Source: Comamonadaceae bacterium
GTDB lineage: Bacteria > Pseudomonadota > Gammaproteobacteria > Burkholderiales > Burkholderiaceae_C
Assembly (NCBI GenBank): GCA_947476285.1
Contig: CANJPU010000057.1
Coordinates: 1-34,038, forward strand
Length of the DNA: 34,038 nt
Direction: 5' to 3'
The notes under the pieces were generated by a model, which ran no database searches, had not been told where the DNA came from, and saw nothing but the letters and a program-made list of their open reading frames with translations. Both the position numbers and the translations under genes were made by a program. Shown here one piece after another: positions 1 through 7,358 of this stretch. Numbering within the stretch: position 1 is the stretch's first letter; every line of letters begins with the position of its first letter.

Positions 1-41
1 GCAGGGATCGCCCGCAGTGCGGACTTTGTGAGAGACTTCAT
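1..41 (-). CDS. 5' end of a minus-strand gene, cut by the window edge
   Basis: Only the first 13 or so codons are visible, reading MKSLTKSALRAIP. The ATG is at 41-39. An AAGGA-type ribosome binding site lies about nine bases upstream on the minus strand. The basic start followed by small and hydrophobic residues could be the beginning of a signal peptide, but too little is present to name a product. The gene would be divergent from the small plus-strand gene that follows. Confidence 0.4.
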   Translation of the reverse strand, partial: MKSLTKSALRAIP

Positions 42-72
42 TTCGGTGGTTCCTTTCTTTGCTTGCTAGGCA

Positions 73-92
73 CCCGCATGTTCACATGCGGG
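73..92. promoter_or_regulatory. Perfect 8-bp hairpin or palindrome between divergent genes
   Basis: CCCGCATG and CATGCGGG form a perfect inverted repeat around a TTCA loop. It lies between the minus-strand start at 41 and the plus-strand start at 150, so it could be an operator or a leader hairpin. No T-run follows it, so it is not a standard terminator. Function is unknown. Confidence 0.35.
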
Positions 93-149
93 CGAAAGGA
101 GCCGCCACCCTCAGCTCATCTGTTCAACAAGTTCTGGGACATCGCCACC

Positions 150-500
150 ATGCGACTCGCAAAACCAAGTCTGAGAGATAGCTTCTTCGGCTGGCTGGGT
201 GTGCCCGCTGCGCCGCAGGACCAAGACGTGCGAGTGCGCCAACGCGAGATTCGCGAGCGCATGGTGAGCGAACTGATGGATCACCCGCAGGTGGGCGCCA
301 ATCGCCTGATTGCCCGCATTCATGCCGCGCAGGACATCGAAGAGCTCTGGTACCACCGCCCCGAGTTGATGATGGCGCTGTGCCGTGCGCGAGGCGAGAG
401 CGACGCGGCCGCAGCTTTGTCAGAGATCACCGAACTGTTCGACGGGCTGATGCCCGCTTCGATGATGCGGCCCAGCCCGCGCAAAGAAAGACTTTGCTAG
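150..500 (+). CDS. Small conserved-looking protein of unknown function
   Basis: A 116-residue protein starting MRLAKPSLRDSFFGWLG. It is predicted to be largely helical, with a charged Arg/Glu-rich stretch around residues 28-45 and a WYHRPELMMALC segment near residue 70. There is no signal peptide or membrane segment. The frame stays open upstream to a TTG at 63, but the extra part reads as low-quality sequence, so I prefer the ATG at 150 even though its ribosome binding site is weak. Its stop overlaps the stop of the convergent Bug receptor gene by three bases. I do not recognise the family and assign no function. Confidence 0.6.
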   Translation: MRLAKPSLRDSFFGWLGVPAAPQDQDVRVRQREIRERMVSELMDHPQVGANRLIARIHAAQDIEELWYHRPELMMALCRARGESDAAAALSEITELFDGLMPASMMRPSPRKERLC

Positions 501-1477
501 TCGGTCATCACCACCTTGGACTTCTCGATCACATGTCGCCACCGCAGAGAATCCGCAGTGACGTAGCGTGCGAATTCCGCTCGGTTCATGAACTTTGAAT
601 CGAGCCCCATGGACGCAATCTGCTTTTGCAGATCCGGGTGGCGCACTGCGGCCGATACGATTTCTTCGAGTCGCTCGGCCCGCCCCGCTGGCAAGCCCGC
701 AGGCGCGAAGACGCCAAACCATGCCGATGCCACAAACTCAGGAAAGCCCGCCTCAACCATGGTGGGGATATTGGGCAGCGCCGCCGCGCGGCTGCCCCCT
801 GTGATGGCCAGGCCGCGCAGTTGCCCGCTGTCCAGGAAATTCTTCAGGCTGATGGGCGATGTAGCGATCATGTCCACCTCTCCCGACAGCACCGCAGTGG
901 TCGCCGGGCCGGCGCCCTTGTACGGCACGTGCAGCATCTGCAGGTTGCTGCCCAGCGCCACACTTTCGGTGATGAGATGCGCCGAGGTGCCTGTGCCAGG
1001 CGATGAGAATTTGATCGCGCCTGATTTGGCCGCAGCCAGCGCGACCAGCTCTTTCATGTTGCGCGCGGGCACCTTGGGATTGATCGCGAACAACCAGCTT
1101 GTCTCGGCGATCAGCCCGATGGGCAGCAAGTCGCGCTCGACGTTGTAGGGAATGTCCTTGCGCAGATTGGGCAGCACCGTGATGCCATCGGGCACAGTCA
1201 CCAGCAGTGTGTAGCCGTTCGGCGCGGCCTGCGTCAAAGCCTGCACGCCGATGGCGCCGCCAGCGCCCGCCTTGTTGTCCACAATCACGGTCGCACCGGT
1301 CTGCTCCTGAATGATCCGGCCCAGATTGCGGGCCAGTATGTCAGTGGAGCCACCCGGCGCCGCAGGCACGATCAGGCGGATGGGCTGCGAGGGAAACGTC
1401 TGCGCCCACACCTGGCTGGCAATGAGCATCAGGCCGGTCAGCCCCAGGGCGCACAAGGCGCGCAACGTTCGTGTCAT
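497..1477 (-). CDS. Bug-family periplasmic substrate-binding protein (TctC-like)
   Basis: A 326-residue periplasmic receptor of the Bug/TctC type. Such proteins bind carboxylates or similar small organic compounds, sometimes for tripartite tricarboxylate transporters and often as orphans. A signal peptide covers about residues 1-25 and ends in VWAQ. The mature protein opens with the family hallmark FPSQPIRLIVPAAPGGSTD, followed by VIVDNKAGAGG near residue 66 and HVPYKGAGPATTAVLSGEVD in the middle. Length is normal for the family. An AAGGA ribosome binding site lies five to six bases before the ATG. No TctA or TctB membrane partner is adjacent, so it is an orphan receptor here and its ligand is unknown. 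Confidence 0.93.
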   Translation of the reverse strand: MTRTLRALCALGLTGLMLIASQVWAQTFPSQPIRLIVPAAPGGSTDILARNLGRIIQEQTGATVIVDNKAGAGGAIGVQALTQAAPNGYTLLVTVPDGITVLPNLRKDIPYNVERDLLPIGLIAETSWLFAINPKVPARNMKELVALAAAKSGAIKFSSPGTGTSAHLITESVALGSNLQMLHVPYKGAGPATTAVLSGEVDMIATSPISLKNFLDSGQLRGLAITGGSRAAALPNIPTMVEAGFPEFVASAWFGVFAPAGLPAGRAERLEEIVSAAVRHPDLQKQIASMGLDSKFMNRAEFARYVTADSLRWRHVIEKSKVVMTD

Positions 1478-1651
1478 GGATTTCCTTCAACAGAGGTGAT
1501 TCAGGCGGGTATGCGGCAAGCCGCTGATGGGTGAGGCTGGCGGATCATTCTGTCGAGTTGGGCTGGGTCGGTCAAGCGCGGGGCAGGGGCTTTCACAGTG
1601 ATCAGTTTGAGCAAGCGGCTCGGCCTTACTGATGGAGGTAGTTGACTCCGC

Positions 1652-1966
1652 CTATGGAGCCGACACTGCCAAGACTGCCTTCGGATTCGTACGGGCAATT
1701 GCGAGCAGTGTGCGTGCCGCGCCGCTGGGCTGCTTGCGGCCTTGCTCCCAACCCTGAAGCGTGCGAATCGAAACCCCAAGCAGATCAGCAAACTGCGATT
1801 GAGACAAGCCCGTGGCCTCTCGGGCCTGCGTGGCTGTAGAAACGACGACCTTGCCTCTGCCGGCTTTCATGTCCTTGATAGACTGCAGGATCTCGGCGCC
1901 GATATCGCGCTTAGCCTCAAAGGCCGCCATTTCAGAGGGCCGGAGCATCTTAGACTTCGAGTGCAC
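1652..1966 (-). CDS. HigA/NadS-like helix-turn-helix antitoxin
   Basis: A 104-residue protein with a Cro/C1-type helix-turn-helix at about residues 49-80 (TGLSQSQFADLLGVSIRTLQ, then GWEQGRKQPSG). This matches antitoxins that pair with RelE/HigB toxins and repress their own operon. I chose the GTG at 1966 because AAGGAG lies seven bases upstream; the ATG at 1948 has no such site. The GTG start overlaps the end of the toxin gene by 17 bases, the usual toxin-first HigBA arrangement. The antitoxin looks intact while the toxin is broken by an insertion, so it now probably acts only as a DNA-binding regulator, if it is expressed. Confidence 0.85.
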   Translation of the reverse strand: MHSKSKMLRPSEMAAFEAKRDIGAEILQSIKDMKAGRGKVVVSTATQAREATGLSQSQFADLLGVSIRTLQGWEQGRKQPSGAARTLLAIARTNPKAVLAVSAP

Positions 1967-2163
1967 GACGAATCTCCTTTAGAGTGCCCAGTGAGATGTT
2001 CTCTGACTCGGACTTGGTATAGAGAGTGAGCAGGTAAACCTCACCAGCTTCGTTCCGAGTGAGGTAGACGATTCTCACCCCACCAGACTTGCCCGCCCCC
2101 TCCCGAGCCCATCGCACCTTCCGAACGCCTCCTGAGCCACGGATGACTGAGCCGGCTTCGGGA

Positions 2164-2168
2164 TTAAA
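2164..2168. repeat. Target-site duplication, left copy (TTAAA)
   Basis: TTAAA at 2164-2168 is repeated at 2403-2407, directly flanking the inverted repeats of the inserted element. Removing the element and one copy restores the toxin frame exactly, which identifies TTAAA as the duplicated target. Confidence 0.85.
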
Positions 2169-2402
2169 CCTAGAAACGGCAGTTGGACGCGCTCGAGTGG
2201 GTGTCTGGCGAGCCCGATGGCAAGGCGTGACGACGCCGCAGGCTAATGCCTGCAAGGAGGAGCAACGCAGCCAGCGGGTTTGCCAGGCACCCAATCGAGT
2301 GCGTAGCGCTCTCACCCAATCGGTGAGGAACTTCAAAGCCAAAAAACTCAATGTCCACGGGCACTTCCTGCTGAAAACAAGCGGTCAACTGCCGTGTCTA
2401 GG
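2169..2402. mobile_element. 234-bp MITE-like element inserted in the toxin gene
   Basis: The element ends in 17-bp inverted repeats: CCTAGAAACGGCAGTTG at 2169-2185 and the complement of CCTAGACACGGCAGTTG at 2386-2402, with one mismatch. It is flanked by a 5-bp TTAAA duplication. It encodes no transposase, so it would have to be moved in trans. Inside is a long imperfect stem (2192-2215 with 2276-2299, 20 of 24 positions paired). That stem encloses two small perfect hairpins (2224-2228 with 2233-2237, and 2238-2243 with 2248-2253). A third hairpin lies at 2311-2316 with 2322-2327. I could not assign a parent insertion sequence by eye. Confidence 0.85.
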
Positions 2403-2407
2403 TTAAA
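2403..2407. repeat. Target-site duplication, right copy (TTAAA)
   Basis: Second copy of the 5-bp TTAAA duplication, immediately outside the right inverted repeat of the 234-bp element. Confidence 0.85.
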
Positions 2408-2506
2408 TGCAATGAACGCGGCGAACTCTGCGCGCTCGTCCTCATCCCAGTACCGTGGCCAGAGTCTTTGAAAGATGGGGCTTTCCACGACTGTGAGCAT
2501 CGGTGG

Positions 2507-2535
2507 ACTATACTCCTAAGGCGCACTAAGGTCAA
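2507..2535 (-). promoter_or_regulatory. Sigma-70 promoter of the toxin-antitoxin operon with a repeat operator
   Basis: On the minus strand a -35 TTGACC (2535-2530) and a -10 TATAGT (2512-2507) are separated by exactly 17 bases. The spacer carries the direct repeat CCTTAG twice, a plausible operator for the helix-turn-helix antitoxin. The -10 ends seven bases before the toxin ATG at 2500, so the transcript would start at or next to the ATG and be leaderless. Confidence 0.65.
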
Positions 2536-2690
2536 ATACTTCGACTGCACGGGGCAGGAGCGTGCGTATTGGTCATCTTGATGTTCGAGAACACGTTGGA
2601 AATCGTCGTCAGGCTCGGCTCGGTCAGGTCATTGGTAGAGTCGCCATGAAGGCGCTCACAGACTTGAAGGCCAAATTCACAGCCCCCGCT
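2536..2690. other. Spacer between the divergent toxin-antitoxin and fic promoters
   Basis: About 155 bases without a gene I can support. Short open frames exist on both strands, but none has a convincing ribosome binding site or a recognisable family. It lies between the toxin-antitoxin promoter and the repeat-rich operator of fic and may be a decayed gene remnant. Confidence 0.4.
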
Positions 2691-2765
2691 AAATGGGGTA
2701 ATCGACAGGATAAAGGGGTAATGGAGCGCCAGAATACCCCAATATGCACTAGGATTACCCCATTT
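2691..2765 (+). promoter_or_regulatory. Four-copy GGGGTA operator array upstream of fic
   Basis: AAATGGGGTAAT at 2691-2702 and its perfect complement ATTACCCCATTT at 2754-2765 form a 12-bp inverted repeat. Between them lie a second direct copy (AAAGGGGTAAT, 2712-2722) and a second inverted copy (ATACCCCA, 2734-2741). The order is two direct, then two inverted, about 20 bases apart. The last copy ends 19 bases before the fic ATG. This looks like a binding array for a dimeric repressor, or a large cruciform. The regulator is not identified. Confidence 0.55.
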
Positions 2766-2784
2766 CCTCCATCCTCCACAGGCC

Positions 2785-3879
2785 ATGCACTCACTGACGC
2801 CGGACTACCTCGCCAATTTGCGCTTTGATACGCAGCAACTGGCCACATTGCGTGCCCTGGGCGAGTATCGAGGCAAGCAGCTTCTATACGTCGCCCAGTC
2901 GCCAGAGGTGCTGAGCGATCTGCGACAGGTGGCGGCCGTCGAATCGACGGAGTCCTCCAACCGCCTTGAAGGCGTCGTGGTGGCCGCCAGTCGCCTCAAG
3001 TCCCTGGTGCTAAAGAACGCGACCCCGAAAAGCCGATCGGAGCAAGAAGTAGCGGGCTACCGGGATGCTCTGGGACTGATCCACGAGAGCGCCGAGCAGA
3101 TGCCATTTTCGGAGGGCACCGTCATTCAACTGCACAGTATTCTGTACCGCTACATGCCGCAGCCCGGTGGCCACTGGAAGGCCACCAACAACGACATCAT
3201 CGAACGGCACCCCGATGGCAGCTCGCGTATTCGCTTTCGGCCCGTGGCTGCGCACCTTACGCCGATGGCAATGATCGACTTAATTGGGCACTATCGAAGT
3301 GCACTGGATCAGCATTTGGCCGATCCGCTGGTACTGGTGCCGTTGGTCATCCTGGACTTCCTTTGCATTCACCCTTTCCCGGACGGCAACGGGCGCATGG
3401 CACGACTGTTGACCCTGCAGTTGCTCTACCACTTCGGCTATGCCGTGGGGCGATACATCAGCCTGGAGCGAATCTTCGAGGAATCGAAAGAAAGCTACTA
3501 TGAAACACTGGAAGCCAGTTCACAGGGTTGGCACGAAACCACGCACACCATCGCCCCTTGGCTCGACTACTTTTGGGGCGCCTTGCTGCGCGCCTATAAA
3601 GAATTTGAAGAACGCGTTGGCACCATCGAACGCGGGCGCGGCGCCAAAGGCGATCGGATACGGGCCGAGATTCTGACACGGCATCGGCCATTTTCAATTT
3701 CCGAGATAGAGCAAGCCTGCCCCGGTATCGGCCGCGACATGGTGCGGCTGGTGTTGCGCACAATGAAGGCCGAAGGTTTGATTGCCCCCACAGGCAAGGG
3801 GCGTGGGGCCAAGTGGATCAGCCTTGGCATGACTCCAGTTGCCAATGCCGCACGCCCCAAAACCGTCAATCAAACGTGA
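2785..3879 (+). CDS. fic: Fic-domain protein, putative AMP-transferase
   Basis: A 364-residue Fic protein with the complete active-site motif HPFPDGNGRMAR at residues 196-207. His196 would be the catalytic base, and the following acidic and GNGR residues bind metal and nucleotide. An inhibitory [S/T]xxxE[G/N] motif, SNRLEG, lies at residues 58-63, ahead of the Fic core. This makes it a class II, self-inhibited Fic protein of the type that usually transfers AMP to target proteins. A C-terminal region from about residue 285, with GRDMVRLVLRTMKAEGLI, looks like a winged helix, suggesting DNA contact or autoregulation. No separate antitoxin gene is adjacent. The ATG has only a weak ribosome binding site. 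The target is unknown. Confidence 0.93.
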   Translation: MHSLTPDYLANLRFDTQQLATLRALGEYRGKQLLYVAQSPEVLSDLRQVAAVESTESSNRLEGVVVAASRLKSLVLKNATPKSRSEQEVAGYRDALGLIHESAEQMPFSEGTVIQLHSILYRYMPQPGGHWKATNNDIIERHPDGSSRIRFRPVAAHLTPMAMIDLIGHYRSALDQHLADPLVLVPLVILDFLCIHPFPDGNGRMARLLTLQLLYHFGYAVGRYISLERIFEESKESYYETLEASSQGWHETTHTIAPWLDYFWGALLRAYKEFEERVGTIERGRGAKGDRIRAEILTRHRPFSISEIEQACPGIGRDMVRLVLRTMKAEGLIAPTGKGRGAKWISLGMTPVANAARPKTVNQT

Positions 3880-3896
3880 GGAGAATAAGAATCCGC

Positions 3897-4466
3897 CTAC
3901 TTGGGCACTGCAATCGGCTTGACGCTGCCACAGTCGGTGCCGAGCCACTTGCCGCCGCCCTGCATTTCCATCGCTTCTGGCTTACCTTGAATGGTGGTGG
4001 TGGATGTCATCTTCATCGAGTAGGCCTCGGGGCTGTTGAAGGTCACCTGCCCTTCCCCCTTGCTTGGCGGCTTGGTGCATTCAAATGCAAACTTCATGGT
4101 GTTGCCGCTGCGCGATGAGCGCACTTGCTTACAGTCACCTTGTGGTTGCGCGCCAATCTCATTGCGCTCGACCATTTCCTGGGTCATGCACATCTGCACT
4201 TTCACGCCACTGCCTGCAGCGCCGCCCATCTTGACGCCCTGCTTGGCCATCATGTCTTCAACCATTTTGCGTTGGTCGGGCGGCATGCTGGCCATTTGCT
4301 TTTGCATGTCAGCCATGGCGGAATCCATCTTGCCGCCTGCGGCTCCCTGCATCTGCGTGGTGATTTCCCACAGCCCCGGTTTCATGGTCTGGGCGGAGGT
4401 CAAGGCTGGCGCTGCCAGGAAAAAGCTGGCAGCAGCAGTGGTGGTGAGGCAATGCGACAATTTCAT
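3897..4466 (-). CDS. Secreted DUF3617-family protein
   Basis: A 189-residue exported protein with a signal peptide of about 25 residues ending TSAQ. The mature protein opens with MKPGLWEIT, the hallmark of DUF3617 proteins. A Met-rich segment (MADMQKQMASMPPDQRKM and onward) precedes a central VQMCMTQEM and a C-terminal half with paired cysteines (GDCKQV, FECTKPP, GTDCGS). I chose the ATG at 4466 because GGGAG precedes it and the signal peptide begins there; an upstream in-frame start at 4511 adds a non-signal stretch. The family is periplasmic and has no known biochemical function. The gene is convergent with fic. Confidence 0.85.
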   Translation of the reverse strand: MKLSHCLTTTAAASFFLAAPALTSAQTMKPGLWEITTQMQGAAGGKMDSAMADMQKQMASMPPDQRKMVEDMMAKQGVKMGGAAGSGVKVQMCMTQEMVERNEIGAQPQGDCKQVRSSRSGNTMKFAFECTKPPSKGEGQVTFNSPEAYSMKMTSTTTIQGKPEAMEMQGGGKWLGTDCGSVKPIAVPK

Positions 4467-4570
4467 GGAAGCTCCCGTGAACATGCGCCCATTGTGAGGA
4501 GGCCGGCCCATTTTGAAAAGGCCCAGCGCCGATTTAGCAGGCTGGGGTGGCGGTCAGCCGCATCACACTT

Positions 4571-5854
4571 TCATCGCAAACCCAGCACCTTCGGCACGAT
4601 CAAAGTCAGCTCAGGCCAGAATGTGATGACCAGCACGGTTGCCATCATGGTGGCAAGGTAAGGCATCAGGGGTCGTGACACTTCGCCGATGCTCACTTTG
4701 GCAATGGCTGCGGCAACGATTAGGCCAAGGCCAATGGGTGGCAGAAACAGTCCCACACCGATGACGGCAATGATGACAATGCCAAAGTGCATCGGGTCTA
4801 TGTTGAATTGCGTGGCCATGGGCAGCAGCACCGGCACCAGCATGATCATGGCGGGCAAGCCGTCCAGTACCGCGCCCAGCAGCAGCATGACGACGACAGT
4901 CAACAGCAAGAAGAGAACGGGGCCCGAGGCGATGCTCTGTATGCCCCGGGCCAAGGCCTGTGGAACCTGCTGGCTGGAGAGAATCCACGCAAACAAGGAG
5001 GCCACGCCGATCAGCAACATGATCTGGCCCGAGACGCGCACTGTCTCCAGCAAGATGGCATACAGGCGTGAGAGATTGATCGCTCGATAGACGACGATGC
5101 CCACCAGCAGCCCATAGACCACAGCCACCGCGCCTGCTTCGGTGGCGGTGAAGACGCCGCTGAGGATTCCGCCAAAGATGATCACAGGCATCAGCAGCGG
5201 CACGCTGGCCTTGCCAAGTGCGATGGCCACCATGCGCCCGCTCGGTCGGGCGATCAACACCAGATGGGTGTCGCGGCGAGCCTGAAAATAAAGCTGAAGC
5301 ATGAGGGCTGCCGCCATGACGAACGCTGGCAGAAAGCCCGCAGCAAACAGTGCAGCGATGGACACATGGGCCATGATGCCGTAGACCACCATGTTGATGC
5401 ACGGTGGGATCAGAATGCCCATGCCTGAGGCCGCCGACACGATGGCCGCAGCCTGGGGCCCGCTGTAGCCGGCGCGGCGCATCGCCGGAATCATGCTGGT
5501 GCCCAGCGCGGAGGTGTCGGCCACGGTCGACCCCGAGATGCCGGAAAAGAAAATTTCGGCCACCACCACCGACATGCCGATGCCCCCACGCAGCCAACCC
5601 ACCAGCACCTGAGCCAGCCCGACCAGTCGGGCCGAGATGCCGCTGTGCTCCATGAGTTCGCCCGCCAGGATGAACAGCGGAATGGCCAGCAATGGAAACG
5701 AATCGACCCCGGTGAATATGCGCTGGGGCGCCACCAGCAGGGGAATCTGCCCCTCCCACAACAAGGACAGCACCGCGGCTGCGCCCAAGGTGAAGACAAT
5801 TGGAACGCCGCACAGCAAAAGGATGACGAAGGTCAGCGCCAGGATGAGTGTCAT
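4571..5854 (-). CDS. dctM: TRAP transporter large permease, DctM
   Basis: A 427-residue integral membrane protein of normal DctM length with about a dozen hydrophobic segments. Typical features are the N-terminal LLCGVPIVFTLG segment, FTGVDSFPLLAIPLFILAGE near residues 47-66, FFSGISGSTVADTSALG near 102-118 and LPPIGLGLIVAAAIAK near the C-terminus. It forms the sodium-coupled transport channel of a tripartite ATP-independent periplasmic importer. Its start overlaps the DctQ stop by four bases (ATGA). It is the last gene of the IclR-selenoprotein-CoA-transferase operon. The substrate cannot be read from the sequence. Confidence 0.95.
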   Translation of the reverse strand: MTLILALTFVILLLCGVPIVFTLGAAAVLSLLWEGQIPLLVAPQRIFTGVDSFPLLAIPLFILAGELMEHSGISARLVGLAQVLVGWLRGGIGMSVVVAEIFFSGISGSTVADTSALGTSMIPAMRRAGYSGPQAAAIVSAASGMGILIPPCINMVVYGIMAHVSIAALFAAGFLPAFVMAAALMLQLYFQARRDTHLVLIARPSGRMVAIALGKASVPLLMPVIIFGGILSGVFTATEAGAVAVVYGLLVGIVVYRAINLSRLYAILLETVRVSGQIMLLIGVASLFAWILSSQQVPQALARGIQSIASGPVLFLLLTVVVMLLLGAVLDGLPAMIMLVPVLLPMATQFNIDPMHFGIVIIAVIGVGLFLPPIGLGLIVAAAIAKVSIGEVSRPLMPYLATMMATVLVITFWPELTLIVPKVLGLR

Positions 5855-6363
5855 GGGGGCGAGTCTCCCGAAGCTGACTCATGGGTATCAATAGGAGCAG
5901 GCGGCGGCTCCGACAGTTGGGTGATGAAGTGCAGGCTCACCAGGAGCCCGCAGACGGGCAAGGCTGCATAGGGTATGCCCATGGGCAGGCTGATCGCGGG
6001 TGAGCTTTGGCTCATGGTGCCGACCACCAGGTAGCCGCCATGCACCACCAGCACCCACAAGAACACCACTGCCGCGAATGCAAAGAGCAGCTGACAGGCA
6101 TGGCGCCCGCCGCTGGGCAGGCGCATCACCAACATTTCAAAGCGAAACAAGCGCCGTGCCTGCACGCTGCTGGAAAAGCCGAGCAACGCGGCCCAGATGA
6201 AAAGGTAGCGCGCCGACTCTTCCGACCAACTCAGCGAGCTGTTGAGCACGTAGCGGAAGAACACCTGCAGCACCACCAGTGTCACCGTCGTGGCCAGCAG
6301 TGCCACGGCCACACCGCGCTCACAACGCGCGACCGCGCCATCGATCCAGCGCAGCCAACTCAC
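5851..6363 (-). CDS. dctQ: TRAP transporter small permease, DctQ
   Basis: A 170-residue membrane protein with four hydrophobic segments. It carries the DctQ signature around residues 28-55 (VVLQVFFRYVLNSSLSWSEE, then SARYLFIWAALLG). It is the small membrane subunit that docks with DctM. The start overlaps the DctP stop by four bases, and its own stop overlaps the DctM start, so P, Q and M are translationally coupled. The C-terminal tail is short, Pro- and Ser-rich and cytoplasmic. Confidence 0.93.
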   Translation of the reverse strand: MSWLRWIDGAVARCERGVAVALLATTVTLVVLQVFFRYVLNSSLSWSEESARYLFIWAALLGFSSSVQARRLFRFEMLVMRLPSGGRHACQLLFAFAAVVFLWVLVVHGGYLVVGTMSQSSPAISLPMGIPYAALPVCGLLVSLHFITQLSEPPPAPIDTHESASGDSPP

Positions 6364-7358
6364 TGCGCAGCCTGCACCGCGTCGATCAGGTCCTTGCCGA
6401 TCTTGGGCTCGAATTCCTTGTAGACGCCCTGCATGCGGGCGCGAAAGGCGCTCTTGTCTGGCACGGGCACGATGGTCATATTCAATTCGCGCAGTTTGCC
6501 CAGCAACGCTTCGTTGGTGTCATTGGCAGTCTTGCGCTGGTCGTTGGTGACTTCCTGGGCGCTCTTGACCAGCGCCTGCTGCAGGTCTGGCGCCAGCGAG
6601 CGGAACTTGGCCATGGACATCATCAGCACCACTGGCGTGAGCATGTGTTCAGTCTGCGCCATGAACTTTGCAACTTCATAGAACTTGGCGCTGTGGATCA
6701 CATAGACGGGCAGGTCCAGGCTGTCGATGGTGCCCTGGCGCAAACCGGAATAGACCTCACCGAAATTCATGGGCGTGGCATTCACACCAAGCGAGCGGAA
6801 GGTGGCCACATACAGCGGGCTCTCCAGCACACGAAAGCGCGTGCCAACGTAGTCTTCGGGTTTGACCAGGGGCTTCTTGCTCGAAATGACCATGCGCCAG
6901 CCGGCATCGAAATACGCAAGCCCCTTGAGGTTCTGCGCCTCCAGATAGCCGAAGAGACGCTTGCCGATGTCGCCGTCCATCACCTTGAAGGCCGATTCCC
7001 GGCTCTTGAAGATGAAGGGCAGGTCCAGCACCATCATGCGCGGCTCAAAGCCTGAGATGGGCGCGTTGGTGATCACACCGGCGTCGATGGTGCCCAGGCG
7101 CATGCCTTCGATCAGGTCGCGCTCGAAGCCAAGCTGGGCATTGGGATAGATGTCTACCTTGATGCGCCCCCCGGTGTTTCTTGCAACCGCCTCGGCGAAC
7201 TTCACTGCACTGACCTGATACAGGGAATCAACTCCCACGATGTGCCCCAGGCGCAAGGTGATGGGTTGACCCTGTGCAAGTGCCATGCCGCTGGCAAGCA
7301 GGCCCTGCAATACAAACGCAGCGGCTGCAAGCCGCTTCAGAATCGATCTGCTGGTCAT
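6360..7358 (-). CDS. dctP: TRAP transporter substrate-binding protein, DctP family
   Basis: A 332-residue periplasmic receptor. The signal peptide ends near residue 29 (MALAQG). The mature protein begins ITLRLGHIVGVDSLYQVSAV and contains FAEAVARNTGGRIKVDIYP, LPFIFKSRESAF and a GTRFRVLESPLY segment around residue 170. That segment holds the arginine that in the family usually pairs with the substrate carboxylate. I chose the ATG at 7358 because AAGGAGAG lies six bases upstream and the signal peptide starts there. The longer open frame only covers the end of the CoA-transferase gene. The start overlaps the CoA-transferase stop by four bases, so the receptor probably feeds a carboxylate to that enzyme's pathway. 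Confidence 0.95.
   Translation of the reverse strand: MTSRSILKRLAAAAFVLQGLLASGMALAQGQPITLRLGHIVGVDSLYQVSAVKFAEAVARNTGGRIKVDIYPNAQLGFERDLIEGMRLGTIDAGVITNAPISGFEPRMMVLDLPFIFKSRESAFKVMDGDIGKRLFGYLEAQNLKGLAYFDAGWRMVISSKKPLVKPEDYVGTRFRVLESPLYVATFRSLGVNATPMNFGEVYSGLRQGTIDSLDLPVYVIHSAKFYEVAKFMAQTEHMLTPVVLMMSMAKFRSLAPDLQQALVKSAQEVTNDQRKTANDTNEALLGKLRELNMTIVPVPDKSAFRARMQGVYKEFEPKIGKDLIDAVQAAQ

Larger units (their letters stand above)
1950..2500 (-). pseudogene. RelE/HigB toxin gene split by a 234-bp miniature element
   Basis: With the insert and one copy of the duplicated TTAAA removed, the frame is a normal 103-residue RelE/HigB-type toxin. It starts MLTVVESPIFQRLWPRYW at the ATG at 2500, continues through FAAFIAFNPEAG across the repaired junction, and ends KEIRRALEV at 1950. 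The VRKVRW, GVRIVYL and LLTLYTKSE segments are typical of this mRNA-interferase-like family. The insertion falls after codon 32-33. From the original start, translation now enters the element and stops after about 50 residues. A frame opening inside the element at about 2351 reads into the toxin tail, but it lacks the toxin N-terminus and is unlikely to be functional. Confidence 0.88.

Noticed and set aside
1950..2351. A 133-residue protein as an intact gene
   Set aside because: Its N-terminal half is translated from the inserted element; only the C-terminal part is toxin sequence.
2089..2406. Plus-strand open frame across the inserted element
   Set aside because: It spans the element and toxin sequence on the opposite strand, has no family resemblance, and is best seen as a shadow.
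4611..5891. A 426-residue open frame overlapping dctM
   Set aside because: It is a His-, Arg- and Gly-rich shadow frame of the DctM gene, typical of high-GC DNA.
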